Origin: Ruminiclostridium cellulolyticum H10
Lineage (GTDB): Bacteria > Bacillota > Clostridia > Acetivibrionales > DSM-1351
Direction: 5' to 3'
Length of the DNA stretch: 64,000 bases
NCBI RefSeq assembly: GCF_000022065.1
Contig: NC_011898.1
Coordinates: forward strand, 1,138,001-1,202,000
The translations under genes and the position numbers were made by a program. Position 1 is the stretch's first letter, and each line of letters starts with the position of its first letter. The notes under the pieces were generated by a model. That model saw only the letters and a program-made list of their open reading frames with translations, was not told the DNA's origin and did no database searches. Below, piece after piece: positions 25,023-34,284 of the stretch.

Positions 25023-26276
25023 ATGTCTAAGGTTATTTTTCTAGGATATTTGTTTCAGGGACACATTAATCCTACCCTTGGATTAGTAAATGAATTAGTA
25101 AATAGAGGAGAAGAAGTCATATACTATTCTGGAAAGGAATTCTGTAAAAAAATAGAAGCAACAGGTGCCAAATTCCGTGACTATGGGTTTATACAGGACC
25201 CTAGCGAATCCAACAAGACTCAAAAGGTACAGGGCAATTTAGATGCTTTTGCCCAAGTGGTTACCTGGGTGCTGAATGTAGGAAAACAGATTATAAGCAA
25301 TATCTCCAGTGAGATAGAAGCTGATAGGCCGGATTATATTATCCATGATTCGCAAGCTTTTTGGGGGAAAAGAATAGCAGGTAGCTTGGGTATACCTGCG
25401 GTGTCTTCAATAGCAAGCTTCGCCCTAACTGGTAAAATGCTGGATATAGATCCTGACTTTTTTATTGAAAACATGCTGAGAATGCCAAATGCCAGCTTGT
25501 TTGCAAAAAAGAAATCAAATATAGTGAGACTGCTTGATTTGCTTTCGAGAAGAATATCTGCGGCATATGATGAGCCAGATTTTAATATATATGATTTTGC
25601 AAATAATACAGGAAAACTTAATATTGTGTATACCTCCGAGTATTTTCAACCATATGGAGAAGTCTTTGATGACAGCTTTAAGTTTGTAGGACATTCAATC
25701 TTTAAAAGGACTGAGAATGTAGATTTTCCATTTGATAAGCTGGGTAGCCTTCCATTAATATATATTGCACTTGGAACTGTCCGTACAAATCGTTTAGATT
25801 TTTATAGGGAATGTTTTTCGGCATTTGGTGACATGGAAATACAGGTAGTTCTGTCTGTAGGAACAAATGTTGATGTATATCAACTGGGGAAAATCCCTGA
25901 TAATTTTATTGTTAGAAATTATGTTCCTCAACTTGAAATACTTAAATATGCCAGTGTATTTATAACTCATGGAGGCACAAACAGTGTAAATGAAGGACTT
26001 TACAACAATGTTCCTTTAATAGTATATCCTCAGGGAGATGATAACCATATTGTTGCAGGTAGAGTTGAAAACCTTGGAGCAGGTATATATCTCAAAAATG
26101 ATGATATTAATGCTGAGGAGCTTAAGAATGCTATAAGTCGGGTACTTTCTGATGAAAACTTTAAAATTAATAGTAAAGCAATTGGAGATACACTAAAAAC
26201 AGCAGGTGGGTATTTAAGGGCAGTTGATGAGATATTCAAATTCAAAGGGGAACTAGACTATGAAAATATGGTGTAA
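25023..26276 (+). CDS. Macrolide-family glycosyltransferase (GT1, OleD/MGT-like)
   Basis: 417-residue GT-B enzyme. The N-terminal acceptor domain begins GYLFQGHINPTLGLVNEL, with the conserved catalytic-region His. The C-terminal donor-site signature is HGGTNSVNEGLYNNVPL then PQGDDNHIVAGRVE. The family transfers a hexose from an NDP-sugar to natural products, either as tailoring or as reversible self-protection. AGGGAGGAG precedes the ATG. It overlaps the next gene, a peptidase, by 17 nt, which suggests translational coupling. Glycosylation may therefore belong to the protect-export-activate sequence, though this is an inference. Confidence 0.85.
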   Translation: MSKVIFLGYLFQGHINPTLGLVNELVNRGEEVIYYSGKEFCKKIEATGAKFRDYGFIQDPSESNKTQKVQGNLDAFAQVVTWVLNVGKQIISNISSEIEADRPDYIIHDSQAFWGKRIAGSLGIPAVSSIASFALTGKMLDIDPDFFIENMLRMPNASLFAKKKSNIVRLLDLLSRRISAAYDEPDFNIYDFANNTGKLNIVYTSEYFQPYGEVFDDSFKFVGHSIFKRTENVDFPFDKLGSLPLIYIALGTVRTNRLDFYRECFSAFGDMEIQVVLSVGTNVDVYQLGKIPDNFIVRNYVPQLEILKYASVFITHGGTNSVNEGLYNNVPLIVYPQGDDNHIVAGRVENLGAGIYLKNDDINAEELKNAISRVLSDENFKINSKAIGDTLKTAGGYLRAVDEIFKFKGELDYENMV

Positions 26277-27804
26277 ATCCGCAGGCTTGTGTTTAATTAT
26301 CACTTTCATATTATGTATGTTTTTACAGTCATTCTCAGTTGTAAAGGCAGATAATACGGGTTTTAAACTTTCTAACGACAAAATCGGCAAAATAGACGAG
26401 CTTATTCAAAAGCAAATGGACAAAAGCAAGATTCAAGGATTATCTCTAGTTATAGTGAGTGGGGATAAGGCTGTTTATAAAAAATGTTACGGGTATGCCG
26501 AAATAGAAACGAAAAAACCTGTTACCGAGGACACTCTTTTTGAGCTTGGCTCTACAAGTAAAGCTTTTACCGCTTTAGGGATTTACAAGCTGGAGGACAA
26601 GGGATTGATAAATCTGGATGATTCAGTGAGTAAGTATATCCCTTGGCTTAAGCTGAATTATAAGGGTAAATCGGCAGACTTAACATTAAATCACTTTTTA
26701 CATCACACTAGTGGAGTATCTTTCTTGACTTTAGAGGATATCAAACCTTCAACAGCCGAGAATGCACTTGAGCAGACTGTCAGAACGTTGCAGGAAATTG
26801 AACTTGATACTCCCCCAGGGAAGCAATTTCAATATGCAACAATAAATTATGATGTACTTGGACTTGTTATTGAAAAGGTAACTGGAAAATCTTTTGAGGA
26901 TTATATGCAGGATGAAGTTCTTTTGCCCTGCGGTCTAAACAATACCTTTACAACCAGAAACCAGGCTGTTGAGAGCAGAATGGCTGCTGGATACAAGGTT
27001 AGCCTAATGAGACCGGTAAAGTATAATGCTCCGGTGTTTCTCGGAAATATTCCGGCAGGTTATTTTATTACAAATATTAATGACGTTCAGCGGTGGCTTT
27101 CGCTTCACCTTGGTTCGATTAAGCTACCCTCGATAGACTATAAACTTATGGAAAAATCCCACGAAATTGACACTAGCGTAGAACCGCATGATATTGGAGT
27201 ACTTTATGATAAGGGGGAACGTTATGGGGCCGGTTGGGAGAGGGCTGAAGGACGTAATGGTTTTTTTCATGGAGGAGCTAATCCAAACTACTCTTCATAT
27301 ATGTTTATAAGGCCGGACCAAGGTATGGGCATTGGAATGCTATGTAATTTCGGATCAGACACTATTCAAATTCTCGGTAAGAACCTTGTTGACATAATTG
27401 ATGGCAATGGAGAACCTTCTTTATATATGGATGTTGCCGTTATTGGCGATAAGAATGGTACAATTCTGACAATTATATTGGCTATTGTTGATATTCTAAT
27501 CATTATATCAATGATAACCAAAATAAGAAGATATCGTCTAAAAATATCCAAATCTCCTGTTAAAAAGCCAATAGGCTTAATAATAGCATCACTTCTATTG
27601 ATAATTCTAGGATATATGTTGTATATACTTCCCAGAGTAATATGTGGAGGATTCTCTTGGAATTTTGTTTTGGTATGTGGTGGACTGGGTTTACCGCTTG
27701 GGACTTTATCAATATTTCTAACTGGATTGTTGACATATATAAACTACTGCATCAAGCTCTTTTACCCAGGTAAAAGAATACATACATCGTATATACAGAA
27801 ATAG
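26260..27804 (+). CDS. ClbP/ZmaM/XcnG-like membrane D-Asn prodrug peptidase
   Basis: 514-residue serine peptidase of the beta-lactamase (S12) fold. It has a signal peptide (residues 1-30), an extracytoplasmic catalytic domain and three C-terminal transmembrane helices (about 404-490), the topology of ClbP, ZmaM and XcnG. The nucleophile motif is S98-T-S-K101. Tyr192 sits where ClbP has the catalytic Tyr, although the usual YSN reads YAT. Glu95, His283 and Asn341 (in HGGANPNYSS) occupy places that, from memory of ClbP, bind the D-Asn side of the substrate. It should cut the acyl-D-Asn cap made by NRPS-1 outside the cytoplasm and release the active compound. GGGGAAC precedes the ATG. Confidence 0.85.
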   Translation: MKIWCKSAGLCLIITFILCMFLQSFSVVKADNTGFKLSNDKIGKIDELIQKQMDKSKIQGLSLVIVSGDKAVYKKCYGYAEIETKKPVTEDTLFELGSTSKAFTALGIYKLEDKGLINLDDSVSKYIPWLKLNYKGKSADLTLNHFLHHTSGVSFLTLEDIKPSTAENALEQTVRTLQEIELDTPPGKQFQYATINYDVLGLVIEKVTGKSFEDYMQDEVLLPCGLNNTFTTRNQAVESRMAAGYKVSLMRPVKYNAPVFLGNIPAGYFITNINDVQRWLSLHLGSIKLPSIDYKLMEKSHEIDTSVEPHDIGVLYDKGERYGAGWERAEGRNGFFHGGANPNYSSYMFIRPDQGMGIGMLCNFGSDTIQILGKNLVDIIDGNGEPSLYMDVAVIGDKNGTILTIILAIVDILIIISMITKIRRYRLKISKSPVKKPIGLIIASLLLIILGYMLYILPRVICGGFSWNFVLVCGGLGLPLGTLSIFLTGLLTYINYCIKLFYPGKRIHTSYIQK

Positions 27805-27828
27805 GATGTTGAAGGGGGAATAATCCAT

Positions 27829-30800
27829 ATGGGAAACTCAAATAAAATAAGCAGACAAAATGTTGAAGATATGCTTCCATTGACTCCAATACAGGAGGGT
27901 ATGCTCTTTTACTACCTGACTGAGCAAAATAATGGTTTGTATTTTGAACAAATAAGCTTAAGGCTCACAGGCGACATAGATATTCAAAAGGTATATGAAG
28001 CATGGAGGTTCGTAATCAGCTCAAATGAAATGTTGAGAACAGTATACAGATGGAAAAACTTGGATAAGCCTATGCAGATAGTTCAGAAGAATTGCGAAAT
28101 TCCTATAAGAGAATATGACTTTTCTATAAATAATGATGAAGATAAGGAAAAGCTTGTTGAGGATTTAAAACAAAAAGATTTGAAGGAAAAAATAGATATA
28201 AGCAGTGAACCTTTCCGTATATCTCTATATAAGCTTTCCAAAAATGAGTATGAAATGATTATCAGCAGTTACCATATCGTTTATGATGGTTGGAGTAATG
28301 GTATTATACTCAAGGAATTTATGGAGGCATATAAGGCTTATTATTCGGGTAGTCAGCCTGTTAAGACTGTAAAGAACAAATATAAGGAATTTATAAAGTG
28401 GAGTTTGAAGCAAGATACAAATAAGCAGGAGGAGTATTGGAAGGAATATTTAAGAGATTTTGTCACCAAAACACCTCTTCCGGCGGATAACAAAAAATCT
28501 GGCAACCCTGATATGGCGAAGAACTTCATTACTATTTTGCCCGATGAATTGGGAGAAAGAATAAGGAGTTATGCAAGAGAACGAAATATTACGCTTGCTA
28601 CTCTGCTTTATTGTGCATGGGGGATTCTATTACAGAAATATGCAGATACTAGGGATGTAGTCTTCGGAACTACTGTTTCAGGAAGGACTCCAGAGATAGA
28701 AGGAGTCGATGAGATAGTAGGGTTATTTATAAATACGCTTCCGCTAAGGGTAAAGGTAAATGAGGGGGAACGTGTATCCGACCTCTTAAATAGGCTTGAT
28801 AATGATTTAAAACATAGAGCCGAGTTTGAACATACTCCGCTTACCACAGTTAATAGCTGTAGTGCTGTTGAAAGTAAAGAGGGTTTATTTGACTCCATTG
28901 TGGTTATAGAAAATTATCCTCTGGAAAAGGGACTTACAGATAACGGGGACGGTCTAGAAATTAAATTATCTTCTATATTTGAGATGACCAACTATGATAT
29001 TACAGTAGTAATATCTACCTTTGAAGAAATAGGCTTAAGATTCATATATGATGATAGGCTATTTAAGGAAGATAAAATAGAAAGTATAACAAACCATTTC
29101 AAAAATATACTAAGTAATATTGTTGAAAATGAAGATATAACAGTTTTGGCAATTAACATGCTGTCCGAGGAAGAGCTGAAACATATATTATTTGACTTCA
29201 ACAATAAAGGCTTAGAGTATCCTATAAATAAAACAATCCATCAATTATTCGAAGAACAGGCAGAAAAAACGCCGGACCGTATCGCAGCTGTACTTGAAGA
29301 TAAAAGTATTACCTATAGAAACCTAAATGAGAGGGCAAACCAGCTTGGAGCGTCATTATCTAAGAAAGGCTTGGGAGTCGGTGACGTCGTGGGAGTAATG
29401 CTGGAGCGTTCTATTGATATGTTGATAAGTCTGCTGGCTATTTTGAAGACAGGCAGTGCATACCTTCCAATTGACACAGGTACTCCTGCTGAGCGTGTAC
29501 TTTATATGCTCCGGGATTCTGGAGCTAAAATGGTAATAACAAGTAGTACCGCTATGAAGGATATAACATTCACTTCAATGCAGGGATTTGAAGCTAACGA
29601 GGATATACAGATTGTTCTAACAGGTGCAAGGGGACATATAAAAGAGTTTGATGCATTGCCAATTCCAGATAGATCACTAATAGATTTAACAAAATATAAA
29701 GGCAAGATAGGAATGGCAAGTATTAACAATTGTATTTCTGTGCAGACCACAAGGGGATGCCCATATATGTGCTTATACTGCCATAAAATATGGTCCAAGC
29801 ACCATGTCCGCAGATCTGCACAAAATATATACGATGAAATAGAGTACTACTATAAGAACGGTATTACAAATTTTGCCGTAATTGATGATTGCTTTAACCT
29901 TGATATGCAAAATAGCAGTGAAGTATTTAAACTTATTATTAAAAATAAAATAAAGATTCAGATCTTTTTCCCAAATGGTCTGAGGGGGGATATACTTACT
30001 CCGGATTATATAGACCTAATGGTTGAAGCCGGTACCAGAGGGATAAATCTATCCTTGGAGACTGCCTCACCAAGGCTTCAGAAGCTTTTGATGAAAAATC
30101 TGGATCTGAACAAATTTAAGCAGGTTGTAAACTATATTGCACAAAAGCATCCGGAAGTAATATTAGAAATGGCTACAATGCACGGTTTCCCAACTGAAAC
30201 CGAAGAGGAAGCCATGATGACTCTCAATTTTATAAAAGATATAAAATGGCTGCATTTTCCGTACATACACATTCTTAAAATATTTCCTAATACCGAGATG
30301 GAGGAATTCGCACTTGCAAATGGTATTTCTAAGGAAGATATAGTCAAATCTAAGGATAGAGCGTTTCATGAGCTTCCTGAAACACTGCCGTTCCCAAAGA
30401 GCTTTACCCGTAAATACCAGGCAAGTTTTATGAATGATTACTTTCTTTCAAAAGAAAGACTTAAAAAGGTACTTCCAGTACAGCTGATGGTACTTGACGA
30501 GGAGGCACTTGTACAGAAATACAATGCTTACCTGCCAGCCGAGATAAAAAACGTAAGTGATATAGTAAAGTTTGCAAAGCTTGATGATTTTGAAATACCT
30601 GAAAGAGGTGTTGAGAAAAATCAGGAGGGCTGTACTCTGTTTGACATACCACCTGCTGTAAGACAAAGAAAGCCAAAGGCTATGAAAATCTTATTCCTTG
30701 ACTTGTCCCAGCATTTCTCATCCCACAGCATGCTCTACAAGGTAGCAGAACAACCAATTGGACATATTTATTTGCTGACCTATTTAAAGCAGCAATTCGG

Positions 30801-33800
30801 AGAAAAAATAGACGGGAGAATTTATAAGTCAGGTAATGATTTTGACAGTTATAAAGAGCTAAAGGAACTTGTAGAGGATTTTCAACCTGATTTAATAGGA
30901 ATAAGGACTCTTACCTATTTTAGGGAATTTTTCCACGAAACTGTATCTCTGCTAAGACAGTGGGGTATAGATGCACCTGTAATAGCAGGTGGACCTTATG
31001 CATCAAGTGATTACGATACTATTTTGAAGGATGAGAATATAAGTTTGACAATACAGGGAGAGGGAGAATATACCCTTGAAGAGATTGTAAGTAAAATGCT
31101 AGTCAATAACTTTAAACTGCCTTCTGCTGAAGAGCTCCGAAGTATAAAGGGTATAGCATTTGCTGAACATCAGCAGAATTATCAGAATAAATCCCGAGAG
31201 GTTATACTTCTTGATGAGATGGGGGATAGTCTTGACTCTGAGAATACCTGTAATTTAAATATAGGTAGAAATAGCATTGTAAGCAGTACATATGAGAATA
31301 GCTTGGCTTATGTAATGTACACATCAGGCTCTACAGGTAAGCCTAAAGGGGTTATGATTGGTCACCGTCAGGTTAATAACTGCATTTTCTGGATGCAGGA
31401 TGAATTTAAGCTATCACAGGATGCGGTTATTGTTCAAAGGACAAATCTTACCTTTGATCCTTCAGTTTGGGAAATATTCTGGCCTCTATATATAGGTGCG
31501 AAGGTTAAGCTTATTACAGCAGAGCAGGCTAAAGATGCCGGGTATTTACTTGATTTAATGGCAAAGGATAACGAAATTACGATGATGTACTGTCCTGCAT
31601 CTCTTGTAACTGGTATGACGTATATGCTTAATGCCAGAGATAATAAACCAAGGCTAAGACTTCCTTGGCTGCTTATAGGAGCTGAGCCGATAGGTGTGGA
31701 AACTGTGAAAGATTTCTATAGATGCTTTGAAGGCAATATAGTTAATACATATGGTCCCACAGAATGTACTATTAACAATACATATTATCATATTCACAGG
31801 GATGATGAATTGAAAATAGTACCGATAGGAAGGCCTGTTGCAAATAACAAAATTTATATTCTTTCAAAGGACTTGCAGGCTGTTCCTATAAATGTGACAG
31901 GAGAGATTTTTATTGCCGGAGATAGTGTTGGAATAGGATATATCAACAACCCGGAAAAGACTATGCAATACTTTATTGAGAACCCGTTTGAAGTCGGAAA
32001 GCTCTATAAAACGGGCGATGTTGGAAGATGGCTCGAAAATGGCTGTATAGAAATCTTAGGTAGGGTTGACGAGCAGGTAAAGATAAGAGGTTATCGTATC
32101 GAACCGGGCGATATTCAGGCTGCAATGCTGGAATACAACGATGTAAAAGAAAGTGTCGTAATAGTAAGAGACAGTAAAAAGAAAAAAACTGAAACAAAGG
32201 TTTGTAAACTTTGCGGCTTAACCGACGAATATCCCGGGGTTAACATAAGTGATGACGGCGTTTGTGATATATGTCAGAACATAAGTGTATACAAGGGATA
32301 TGCAGATAAGTACTTTAAAGGCCTTGAGCAATTGGACAAGCTTATAAAGGAAAAAAATAAGGATAAGCAGAGCAAATATGACTGTTTATTGCTCTATTCA
32401 GGGGGAAGAGGAGCAGCAAATGCACTGTATCATTTAGTAGATATGGGATATAACGTATTGACAATTACATATGACAATGGATATTTTACAAAATCGGATA
32501 TTGAAAATATAAAGAGGATAACCACAAAGTTGGGTATAGATAATATTGTTCTTACCCATAAAAATACAGATAAAATTTTAAAAGAAAGCTGCAAGCATGC
32601 CAGTACGGTGTGCAGGGGCTGCTTCCATATATCTTCATCTCTTGCAGCAGAATATGCTTATAAGAACAATATTAAGGTAGTTGTGGGTGCAACATTATCA
32701 CGTGGACAGATACTTGATAATAAACTATATATGTTCTACAGACAGGGGATTTCAGATGTGGAGCAACTAGAAAAAGAACTGTTGAATGTTCAAAAAAGCG
32801 CCCGAGATATGGATAAAGATATTTTCGATCATATGGAAATAGATGTGATAGAAGAAGGTACTGTTTATGATACTGTTAAGTTCGTTGACTTTTACCGTTT
32901 CTGTGATATGACAAATCAAGAGATTATAGATTACCTAAGCAACAGGGATGAGTATTGGAAGACACGTAAGGATTATGCCATTTACTCTACCAATTGTCCT
33001 ATTAAGCAAGTTGGAGACCGTCTGCACTTGATAGAAAAAGGCTATCATTATTATGGTGCGGCTACAAGTTGGGAAAAACGAATCGGACACATTAGTCTGG
33101 ATAACCTGAAACAAGATTTAAATTGTAATGTAAGTGAGAAGGGCTGTAAAAACTTTTTAGATAAGATTCAATATGAAATTAAAAATTCTAATGACAAACT
33201 GGATAGTAAGTACATTTGTGCTTATTATACAGCAGACAAAGATATAGAAATGGGAAAGCTTAAGGAACATCTTGAAAAGTTCCTTCCGTCATACATGCTC
33301 CCGTCCTACTTTGTTCAGGTGGACAGCATACCTTTAACCTCAAACGGTAAGCTTGATAAAGATGCGTTGCCTGTTCCTAACGTTACTATAAGTTCAGGTG
33401 TTGACTATGTTGCACCTGAAAACGAGGTTGAGGAGAAGCTTGCTGAAGTGTGGCAAAAAGTGTTGGGTATGGATAAAATCGGTACAAATGACAATTTCTT
33501 TGAAATAGGTGGAAATTCCATATTGCTTATTCAGCTCCAGACTCAAATTGAAAGGATTTACCCGGGTAAGGTGTCTATAACGGATTTATTTGCATACACA
33601 ACCGTTTCAAAATTAGCTGAATTAATAGAAACCTGTAAGGGGTCAAATGTTAAGAACATACAGCTTGAGCAGATTTTCTTACCCGATGACTTCTTCATAG
33701 AAGCAGGCGGCAAAGAAGGTGCTGTCTTTAAATTCAACATAATGGGCGAAATACTTGAAAAGTTGAAGCAACTCTCTAAGGACAATAATATTGGACTCTA

Positions 33801-34257
33801 TGAGGTTATGTTATCAGTGTATATTTACGTTCTTTCTGAGATATCAGGGTTAAAAAAGGTGACAATACAAACGGATTTTGGCAGCGGTTCAGGCCTTTAT
33901 CAGCTTGAAGCTGATTTAAGTCAAATAACCGGCTTTGAAGATTTGTTTAAGCTAATAAATACTAAGAAGAAAACTTTGCATAAAGATGAGGCATATCAGC
34001 CTGATGAAATAAAAGCCCAAAGTATACCCAGAGAAAAAAATTCAGTTATTCCTCTTATCTACTCTGAAAAATCATTAATAGAAGGTATAAAATCATCAGA
34101 GCTTTTTGATATTGCTTTCGGTATTGATGAAAGTGATAATGATGTGACAATAGCTTGTGAGTATAGGAGAGGAAAGTTTAGAAAAGATAAGATAAAAGAA
34201 CTTGTCAACCGCTATGCACAACTGCTTGATGTAATTGCAGATAGTTGCAAGGTTTAG
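27829..34257 (+). CDS. NRPS-2: C, doubly interrupted A (B12/radical SAM + PP-loop), T, half-C
   Basis: 2142 residues. The C domain (1-450, YHIVYDGWS with catalytic His149) opens like D-donor (DCL) domains, fitting an upstream D-Asn. Adenylation core A1-A2 lies at 492-545. The first insert follows: a radical SAM domain (C644, C648, C651 in RGCPYMCLYC) and then a B12-binding domain (about 951-1080). Cores A3 (YTSGSTGKPKG, about 1162) to A8 (about 1408) continue. The second insert (about 1450-1785) is a PP-loop domain with a zinc-ribbon-like CKLC...CDIC and YSGGRGAANA at 1523. A9-A10 and the T domain (GGNS, Ser1897) follow. The last 200 residues resemble only the C-terminal half of a condensation domain. 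Specificity residues read D-P-W-Y-L-G-T-I-N, with no confident match. The frame is continuous through all of this. AAGGGGG lies 10 nt upstream of the ATG. Confidence 0.85.
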   Translation: MGNSNKISRQNVEDMLPLTPIQEGMLFYYLTEQNNGLYFEQISLRLTGDIDIQKVYEAWRFVISSNEMLRTVYRWKNLDKPMQIVQKNCEIPIREYDFSINNDEDKEKLVEDLKQKDLKEKIDISSEPFRISLYKLSKNEYEMIISSYHIVYDGWSNGIILKEFMEAYKAYYSGSQPVKTVKNKYKEFIKWSLKQDTNKQEEYWKEYLRDFVTKTPLPADNKKSGNPDMAKNFITILPDELGERIRSYARERNITLATLLYCAWGILLQKYADTRDVVFGTTVSGRTPEIEGVDEIVGLFINTLPLRVKVNEGERVSDLLNRLDNDLKHRAEFEHTPLTTVNSCSAVESKEGLFDSIVVIENYPLEKGLTDNGDGLEIKLSSIFEMTNYDITVVISTFEEIGLRFIYDDRLFKEDKIESITNHFKNILSNIVENEDITVLAINMLSEEELKHILFDFNNKGLEYPINKTIHQLFEEQAEKTPDRIAAVLEDKSITYRNLNERANQLGASLSKKGLGVGDVVGVMLERSIDMLISLLAILKTGSAYLPIDTGTPAERVLYMLRDSGAKMVITSSTAMKDITFTSMQGFEANEDIQIVLTGARGHIKEFDALPIPDRSLIDLTKYKGKIGMASINNCISVQTTRGCPYMCLYCHKIWSKHHVRRSAQNIYDEIEYYYKNGITNFAVIDDCFNLDMQNSSEVFKLIIKNKIKIQIFFPNGLRGDILTPDYIDLMVEAGTRGINLSLETASPRLQKLLMKNLDLNKFKQVVNYIAQKHPEVILEMATMHGFPTETEEEAMMTLNFIKDIKWLHFPYIHILKIFPNTEMEEFALANGISKEDIVKSKDRAFHELPETLPFPKSFTRKYQASFMNDYFLSKERLKKVLPVQLMVLDEEALVQKYNAYLPAEIKNVSDIVKFAKLDDFEIPERGVEKNQEGCTLFDIPPAVRQRKPKAMKILFLDLSQHFSSHSMLYKVAEQPIGHIYLLTYLKQQFGEKIDGRIYKSGNDFDSYKELKELVEDFQPDLIGIRTLTYFREFFHETVSLLRQWGIDAPVIAGGPYASSDYDTILKDENISLTIQGEGEYTLEEIVSKMLVNNFKLPSAEELRSIKGIAFAEHQQNYQNKSREVILLDEMGDSLDSENTCNLNIGRNSIVSSTYENSLAYVMYTSGSTGKPKGVMIGHRQVNNCIFWMQDEFKLSQDAVIVQRTNLTFDPSVWEIFWPLYIGAKVKLITAEQAKDAGYLLDLMAKDNEITMMYCPASLVTGMTYMLNARDNKPRLRLPWLLIGAEPIGVETVKDFYRCFEGNIVNTYGPTECTINNTYYHIHRDDELKIVPIGRPVANNKIYILSKDLQAVPINVTGEIFIAGDSVGIGYINNPEKTMQYFIENPFEVGKLYKTGDVGRWLENGCIEILGRVDEQVKIRGYRIEPGDIQAAMLEYNDVKESVVIVRDSKKKKTETKVCKLCGLTDEYPGVNISDDGVCDICQNISVYKGYADKYFKGLEQLDKLIKEKNKDKQSKYDCLLLYSGGRGAANALYHLVDMGYNVLTITYDNGYFTKSDIENIKRITTKLGIDNIVLTHKNTDKILKESCKHASTVCRGCFHISSSLAAEYAYKNNIKVVVGATLSRGQILDNKLYMFYRQGISDVEQLEKELLNVQKSARDMDKDIFDHMEIDVIEEGTVYDTVKFVDFYRFCDMTNQEIIDYLSNRDEYWKTRKDYAIYSTNCPIKQVGDRLHLIEKGYHYYGAATSWEKRIGHISLDNLKQDLNCNVSEKGCKNFLDKIQYEIKNSNDKLDSKYICAYYTADKDIEMGKLKEHLEKFLPSYMLPSYFVQVDSIPLTSNGKLDKDALPVPNVTISSGVDYVAPENEVEEKLAEVWQKVLGMDKIGTNDNFFEIGGNSILLIQLQTQIERIYPGKVSITDLFAYTTVSKLAELIETCKGSNVKNIQLEQIFLPDDFFIEAGGKEGAVFKFNIMGEILEKLKQLSKDNNIGLYEVMLSVYIYVLSEISGLKKVTIQTDFGSGSGLYQLEADLSQITGFEDLFKLINTKKKTLHKDEAYQPDEIKAQSIPREKNSVIPLIYSEKSLIEGIKSSELFDIAFGIDESDNDVTIACEYRRGKFRKDKIKELVNRYAQLLDVIADSCKV

Positions 34258-34284
34258 AAAATTAATCAAAGATGGGGTGTCAAA

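Noticed and set aside
27829-34257. Assembly chimera as explanation for the inserts in NRPS-2
   Set aside because: The frame is uninterrupted for 2142 codons, base composition is even, and both insertion points are the known tolerant loops A2-A3 and A8-A9. It should still be verified with long reads.
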